Shown here: piece after piece, positions 60,353 to 64,000 of the stretch | Position numbering within the stretch: position 1 is the stretch's first letter | Layout: each line of letters begins with the position of its first letter | Notes under the pieces: generated by a model | Databases searched by the model: none | What the model was told of the DNA's origin: nothing | What the model saw: the letters and a program-made list of their open reading frames with translations, nothing else | Assembly: GCA_964419935.1 (NCBI GenBank) | Contig: CAYQQJ010000002.1 | Span: forward strand, 158,182-222,181 | Origin: CAYQQJ01 sp964419935 | GTDB lineage: Bacteria > Pseudomonadota > Gammaproteobacteria > Pseudomonadales > Cellvibrionaceae | Direction of reading: 5' to 3' | Length of the DNA stretch: 64,000 bases | Position numbers and translations under genes: made by a program

Positions 60353-61102
60353 TTAATCCGGATTGCAGTTATTCATGCACCTGAATTGTCCTGCTTGGCA
60401 ATCATTTGAGCAAAAGTGGTTAACAACTGGCTGGCCTCGGGAGTGGTGGTGACCTGATCGATAAGTGCTTGGGGCGTGCCCGAGGTCGCGCAATACATCG
60501 CGCTGGCGTTCTAGATAGGCGCGCATCACCGGAGGCGTAAATTCGGGGTGAAATTGCACGCTCCACTGGCGGGGGCCGTAGCGCAATGCCTGGTGAGGGT
60601 CATGGGTATTACCCGCCAGCACCACGGCATCGGTTGGCACCTCAAGCACCGACTGTGCGTGAGTCAATTGTGCGGAAAAACGATCGGGTAAGGTACCCAG
60701 CAGTGCATCCTCGCGGCCAGCGTCGGTTAAACCGACTTCGTGGGTGCCGGATTCGCGCCCGACCAGATGAAAATCGCTGTGTCCACCAAAAGCAGCCGCC
60801 ATCAATTGGTGGCCGTAGCACACACCCAGCATTGGTACATCGGCCTCACGCGCCATGCGTAGCCAGGGCTTGAGTGCTTCACTCCAGGGTTCGCGCTGGC
60901 TGACCATGCTGTGGGATCCGGTGATGAATAAGCCGCCGATTTCGGTGGGATCGGGCAGCGCGCCGCCGGTGCGTGGATCAAACACGGACGCCGTGAAGCC
61001 CTTTGTGGCCAGAATCTCCTGGAACAGCGTCTCGAAGTCACCATGGTCGCGAACCACCTCGGGGAAGGCGTCGCCAACTTTGATAATCAATAATGGTTTC
61101 AT
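60353..61102 (-). CDS. Class I glutamine amidotransferase-like protein with frameshifted C-terminus
   Basis: This is a GMP-synthase-like glutamine amidotransferase domain protein of 249 residues as it now reads. The triad is C95 in MLGVCYGHQLMAAAFGG, H185 and E187 in SVQFHPEFTP. After about residue 207 the frame becomes cysteine/histidine-rich and protein-unlike (GHHHSRGQPVVNHFCSND). From that point a different frame reads LIDQVTTTPEASQLLTTFAQ and MIAKQDNSGA, ending at 60373. That looks like the natural C-terminal helix, so an extra base in the ccc run at 60479-60481 probably shifted the frame. The catalytic domain is intact, so activity may survive. Confidence 0.85.
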   Translation of the reverse strand: MKPLLIIKVGDAFPEVVRDHGDFETLFQEILATKGFTASVFDPRTGGALPDPTEIGGLFITGSHSMVSQREPWSEALKPWLRMAREADVPMLGVCYGHQLMAAAFGGHSDFHLVGRESGTHEVGLTDAGREDALLGTLPDRFSAQLTHAQSVLEVPTDAVVLAGNTHDPHQALRYGPRQWSVQFHPEFTPPVMRAYLERQRDVLRDLGHAPSTYRSGHHHSRGQPVVNHFCSNDCQAGQFRCMNNCNPD

Positions 61103-61285
61103 CGTTCCATGATACCTGTTTCCCGTATGCCTACCAGTTCAGGGATCCATAATGCGCGTTTGTGGGCATCCGTAGCTTTTAAAATAAATCTGCGCCCAAC
61201 GGAATCATTACCCGGAACCTCTGGAATTAAAACCACGATTGTTTTAACTCAGCACCGCACAATACCGGTTCTCACCTAGAACTGG

Positions 61286-61759
61286 TCAGGACGAGAAGTT
61301 CCCATTCACTTCGAACCGGTGAATGCTCCGCGCATTTGCATTGGGAGGTGCAGCCGGCGCAGCGTAGCTTGCGAAACTCTGTTCTAAGCCTCGCCGGATG
61401 GCTCGTTCCAGTTCGCGCATTCGAGCCTGATAACCCACCATGGCGCCAGGTCCAGCATTGACACCGGGAGGAGCTTGATTGTAGGCGATGGGTACAAACA
61501 CGGATGCAATCGTGCTAGGCGCGCCAACATTGTTGCGCTGAACAGAAATATTGATGAAGTTACCAGGAGCATTCTGGCGATCGACTCGCCAGCCAAAGAT
61601 ATTCTGGAGGCCGGGGATTCCGCCGACTCCTCCAAACATATTAGCTGCAGTGATTCTCCCAATTGCGTTACTGATTTCATGTGCTGCGTTAGCACCTAGT
61701 TGGTTAGCAGGCAGTGCGGGGCCGGGGAGGCCGGGCCGTTGGTTTGTGATTAGTGGCAT
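61286..61759 (-). CDS. Hypothetical protein
   Basis: I do not recognise this 157-residue protein. ATG 61759 has a strong AAGGAG site, which fixes the start; the open frame continues upstream without one. The N-terminus is Pro/Gly/Asn-rich (RPGLPGPALPANQLGANAAH), a Gly-Pro rich middle follows (YNQAPPGVNAGPGAMVGYQA), and the C-terminus has a basic amphipathic helix (RMRELERAIRRGLEQSFASY) and a low-complexity Ala/Pro/Asn tail. There is no signal peptide or membrane segment. It is isolated between the amidotransferase-like gene and a transposase. Confidence 0.7.
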   Translation of the reverse strand: MPLITNQRPGLPGPALPANQLGANAAHEISNAIGRITAANMFGGVGGIPGLQNIFGWRVDRQNAPGNFINISVQRNNVGAPSTIASVFVPIAYNQAPPGVNAGPGAMVGYQARMRELERAIRRGLEQSFASYAAPAAPPNANARSIHRFEVNGNFSS

Positions 61760-62226
61760 TTTAATTCTCCTTATTAAATGTGTAACAGGAATGGCGTCCG
61801 AATATGCGGCGCCGACGTAGTCGGCTGTATTGATTGGTTTCGCCGTACTCAAGCAAGATAAGCATTCTTTTGCTACCAATGCAGCAGGTGGCAAGAAAAT
61901 GGCTGATACAATGCGAGAATCAACGATGACCTCATGCTTCGGCAATATTATCTTTATTGATTGCTCATGCACCATTTCTTAGAAACGGGTCTTCAGCGAG
62001 GAATGGCAGTAAGGTACCTTGCTTAGCCGAAGACGTTTCCCTTTTTGCCGAATTTGGAAAGCCCACGCCTCGCTTTTCCCTGAATGAAAAATGTGTATTT
62101 CGGCGCCTGTATTCCCGAACCCAAACAATACTTGGATGTATTTTGGGACACCCGAACAATACTTGACATTCCAAGCCCTGGCAAATAGTCTTTTTGCTGT
62201 GCATCCATACAGAAAAGGATTCTGCC
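61760..62226. other. Intergenic region upstream of the RAYT gene
   Basis: This is 467 bp with no supported gene. Two related short segments, cccaaacaatacttgg near 62121 and cccgaacaatacttgaca near 62150, repeat within it. A GC-rich stretch near 62060 is not a clear palindrome. No canonical REP pair was found beside the transposase. Confidence 0.4.
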
Positions 62227-63240
62227 ATGACCCGCCCACGCAAGGAGCTCGTGTCGCTTGACAACACCCCATACTACCACTGCACCACACGCTGTGTTCG
62301 TCGCGCCTTCTTGTGCGGTACTGACTACAGCTCGGGAGATTGCTTTGAACATCGACGGGGCTGGATTAGAGACAGAGTCAAGCGGCTGGCGGCGGTCTTT
62401 CTCATTGATATAGCGGCTTATGCTGTCATGTCGAATCACTACCACATCGTGCTACGGGTTAACCATGAACAGGTAGAACGTCTGACCCGTGATGAGATTA
62501 TCGAGCGCTGGTGCCTTCTGTTTAAAGGTCCACCGCTGATCCAACGCTACTGCGCAGGACACGTTCTCTCAAAAGCTGAGTTAGATGTTGTGGATGACGT
62601 AGTCGCGCAGTGGCGCGAGCGCTTAATCGACATTAGCTGGTTTATGCGCTGCCTGAATGAACACATCGCCCGTAAAGCGAATGCTGAGGACAGTTGTAAA
62701 GGACGCTTTTGGGAAAGCCGATTCAGCACCCAAGCACTGCTGGATGAAACGGCTGTGTTGGCGTGTATGGCGTACGTAGACTTGAACCCTATCCGCGCGG
62801 GTATGGCAGATCGACCGGAAACGTCAGATTACACCTCGCTCCAGGAGCGACTCGGAATAGCGCCGAATGACTACCCAGCAACTGAAGGGCGCGAGGAGAA
62901 TGAATCACAGTTAATGTCCTTTGCAGATGTTATCAGTCAATCAACTTCGGCTAATGCGTTGCCTTACAGCTTTGCGGATTACCTCGAGCTCGTGGATTGG
63001 ACTGGGCGCGCCGTACGCGAAGATAAACGAGGAAGTATTCCCGCCAATCTGCCACCCATTCTCCAGCGGCTCAATGTTGACCCGCAGCAGTGGTTGAAAG
63101 CAGCTTGCGGTATCGAAAAGCGATTCTGTCGAGCGATTGGTCCCGTTGCCACCTTGGAACAATATTGCCAACGACTGAAAAAGCGCTGGCTGCATGGTAT
63201 GAGTTCCTGCAGAGCGTTATACGCTACCGCCGCTTCCTGA
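62227..63240 (+). CDS. REP-associated tyrosine transposase (RAYT, IS200-like)
   Basis: This is a single-domain HUH/Y1 transposase of the RAYT group, of 337 residues from ATG 62227 (MTRPRKELVSLDNTPYYHCT). The metal-binding HUH motif is in AYAVMSNHYHIVLRV. The catalytic tyrosine region follows GRFWESRFSTQALLDETAVL as MAYVDLNPIRAGMADRP. RAYT proteins are thought to mobilise or maintain short palindromic REP-like elements in the genome, so it may relate to the dispersed palindromes here, but no flanking REP pair was recognised. Confidence 0.9.
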   Translation: MTRPRKELVSLDNTPYYHCTTRCVRRAFLCGTDYSSGDCFEHRRGWIRDRVKRLAAVFLIDIAAYAVMSNHYHIVLRVNHEQVERLTRDEIIERWCLLFKGPPLIQRYCAGHVLSKAELDVVDDVVAQWRERLIDISWFMRCLNEHIARKANAEDSCKGRFWESRFSTQALLDETAVLACMAYVDLNPIRAGMADRPETSDYTSLQERLGIAPNDYPATEGREENESQLMSFADVISQSTSANALPYSFADYLELVDWTGRAVREDKRGSIPANLPPILQRLNVDPQQWLKAACGIEKRFCRAIGPVATLEQYCQRLKKRWLHGMSSCRALYATAAS

Positions 63241-63352
63241 TATTTCATCACTAACTTGATGTTGATATTCCGGGACCGGAGGATGAGCCGCGCATGAAAG
63301 TTGGAATTTTTTGTTGTTTTCCCGCCTCGTATCGTTGATTACAGGAAGAATC

Positions 63353-63420
63353 ATTATTTCCATTACATCGTTGGAACCGTTAGATTCATTTGGCATTGGT
63401 CTTTGAATCTATGGGTGTCC
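63353..63420. repeat. 68-bp direct repeat, unit 1
   Basis: Starts attatttccattacatcgtt and ends ctatgggtgtcc. It is repeated at 63462-63529 with a small number of substitutions, 109 bp further on. It lies between the RAYT gene and a transposase remnant. Confidence 0.8.
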
Positions 63421-63461
63421 AATATTTCAATATTTCATATTTCTGATTCCAAAACAAAACT

Positions 63462-63529
63462 ATTATTTCCATTACATCGTTGGAATCGATAGCTTCACTT
63501 GGCGTTGGCCTTTGAATCTATGGGTGTCC
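63462..63529. repeat. 68-bp direct repeat, unit 2
   Basis: This is the second copy of the repeat at 63353-63420, ending directly before the transposase fragment. The two copies may mark ends or insertion sites of a lost element. Confidence 0.8.
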
Positions 63530-63538
63530 TGTATTGTG

Positions 63539-63691
63539 CGCGCCGGTATTGAAGGGAATATCTCGGAACTCAAACGAGCCTTTGGTGCCGGCAAAGCACT
63601 GTGGAAAGGCGAGGATGGCTTCATGGCGTTTGTTTGGTCTGCCGCAATCGCTTACAACCTGACACGATGGGTCCGATTGAACAGCGGATAG
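63539..63691 (+). pseudogene. Remnant of a DDE transposase (C-terminal fragment)
   Basis: A 50-codon frame ending in TAG reads RAGIEGNISELKRAFGAGKA and LWKGEDGFMAFVWSAAIAYN, then LTRWVRLNSG. This is the C-terminal signature of IS1182/ISNCY-type transposases. No start or upstream catalytic domain is present in the same frame, so it is a truncated relic. Confidence 0.8.
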
Positions 63692-63870
63692 TAAGGAAAG
63701 GGCACCAAACGGGGTGGAGAATAGCGCCGGAATCGTACCGGCGCCGTTAACTATCGCGCTCAAATGGCCGAATTGGTTGCAAGTTAACCAATTTTTGCGC
63801 GTGAGCTGTTGCATTCAGAGAATGGCAGCGTAAAGCTTTGGCCGTACGTTGGTGCGAGCGGATAATTTTT

Positions 63871-63897
63871 GAAAAGTGCCCGTTTATGGACGGGCAC
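63871..63897 (-). terminator. Intrinsic terminator of the right-edge gene
   Basis: The stem gtgcccgt (63876-63883) and acgggcac (63890-63897) has an exact 8-bp match and a 6-nt loop. It is followed on the minus strand by TTTTC. It overlaps the stop codon of the minus-strand gene that enters from the right edge. Confidence 0.75.
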
Positions 63898-64000
63898 TAG
63901 CTAGGTAGCTTTGCCGCAAGTACATCAACGTTTTCGATGGATGGGGGCTCGGAGAACAACTCACCTGCCTTTGCCATCAACGCGGCTGCGACCTTGCCGG
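63897..64000 (-). CDS. Unidentified gene, C-terminal 34 residues only
   Basis: The minus-strand frame entering from the right edge reads GKVAAALMAKAGELFSEPPS then IENVDVLAAKLPS and stops with TAG at 63899-63897, directly at a terminator hairpin. The composition is protein-like, but the fragment is too short for a family assignment. Confidence 0.6.
   Translation of the reverse strand, partial: GKVAAALMAKAGELFSEPPSIENVDVLAAKLPS

Overview
The window looks like chromosomal DNA of a free-living, moderately GC-rich gammaproteobacterium. It carries a Pseudomonas-type order of housekeeping genes around a complete twitching-motility chemosensory (Pil-Chp) locus, together with Hsp33, NudE/CysQ, a GspA/GspB pair, IlvD and AhpCF. 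Intergenic palindromes and a RAYT-type transposase suggest a marine or soil lineage such as Cellvibrionales or relatives. That placement is inference; no rRNA or tRNA gene was seen.

Bases 1-6.5 kb: yggT (cut by the left edge), proC and yggS on the minus strand; pilT and pilU on the plus strand; then ruvX and yqgE on minus. Bases 6.5-8.4 kb: tonB-like and gshB on minus. Bases 8.7-22 kb: the plus-strand chemosensory cluster pilG-pilH-pilI-pilJ-pilK-chpA-chpB-chpC, dominated by a 2332-residue ChpA kinase. PilT and PilU retract type IV pili, and the Pil-Chp pathway controls that machinery. Bases 22.2-25.9 kb: hslO, hslR and yrfG (minus) diverging from nudE-cysQ (plus). Bases 26.2-29.9 kb: a small coiled-coil protein, the gspA-gspB pair and dtd. 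Bases 30-33.4 kb: a compact mipA - DUF3019 - response regulator - sensor kinase module. Bases 33.5-36.5 kb: proline iminopeptidase, tag, a Tat-exported Dabb protein and a YdeI-type protein.

Bases 36.7-39.1 kb have an accessory character: a MazF/MazE toxin-antitoxin pair with two perfect palindromic operators, and a class 3 lipase coupled to an exported DUF6795-type protein. Bases 39.9-45.5 kb hold a double-length UvrA with four ATPase cassettes and a LexA-like box in its leader. After it come an SDR oxidoreductase, a stand-alone MreB-like fragment, ahpF and ahpC, an eight-haem cytochrome with TPR repeats, a MarR regulator, ilvD, a DUF1080 protein, a GntP permease, an alpha/beta hydrolase, an NlpE/META lipoprotein, a glutamine-amidotransferase gene with a shifted 3' end, a hypothetical gene, a RAYT transposase, a transposase remnant, and the 3' end of an unidentified minus-strand gene at the right edge.

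Intergenic space is unusually structured. At least five copies of a palindromic element share a core close to AAAYACRTCCCTGTRGCTC but have different, internally complementary arms. There are also heptamer arrays (GCTTGCG-like) at the 3' ends of genes, and a 232-bp MITE-like element with 21-bp terminal inverted repeats.
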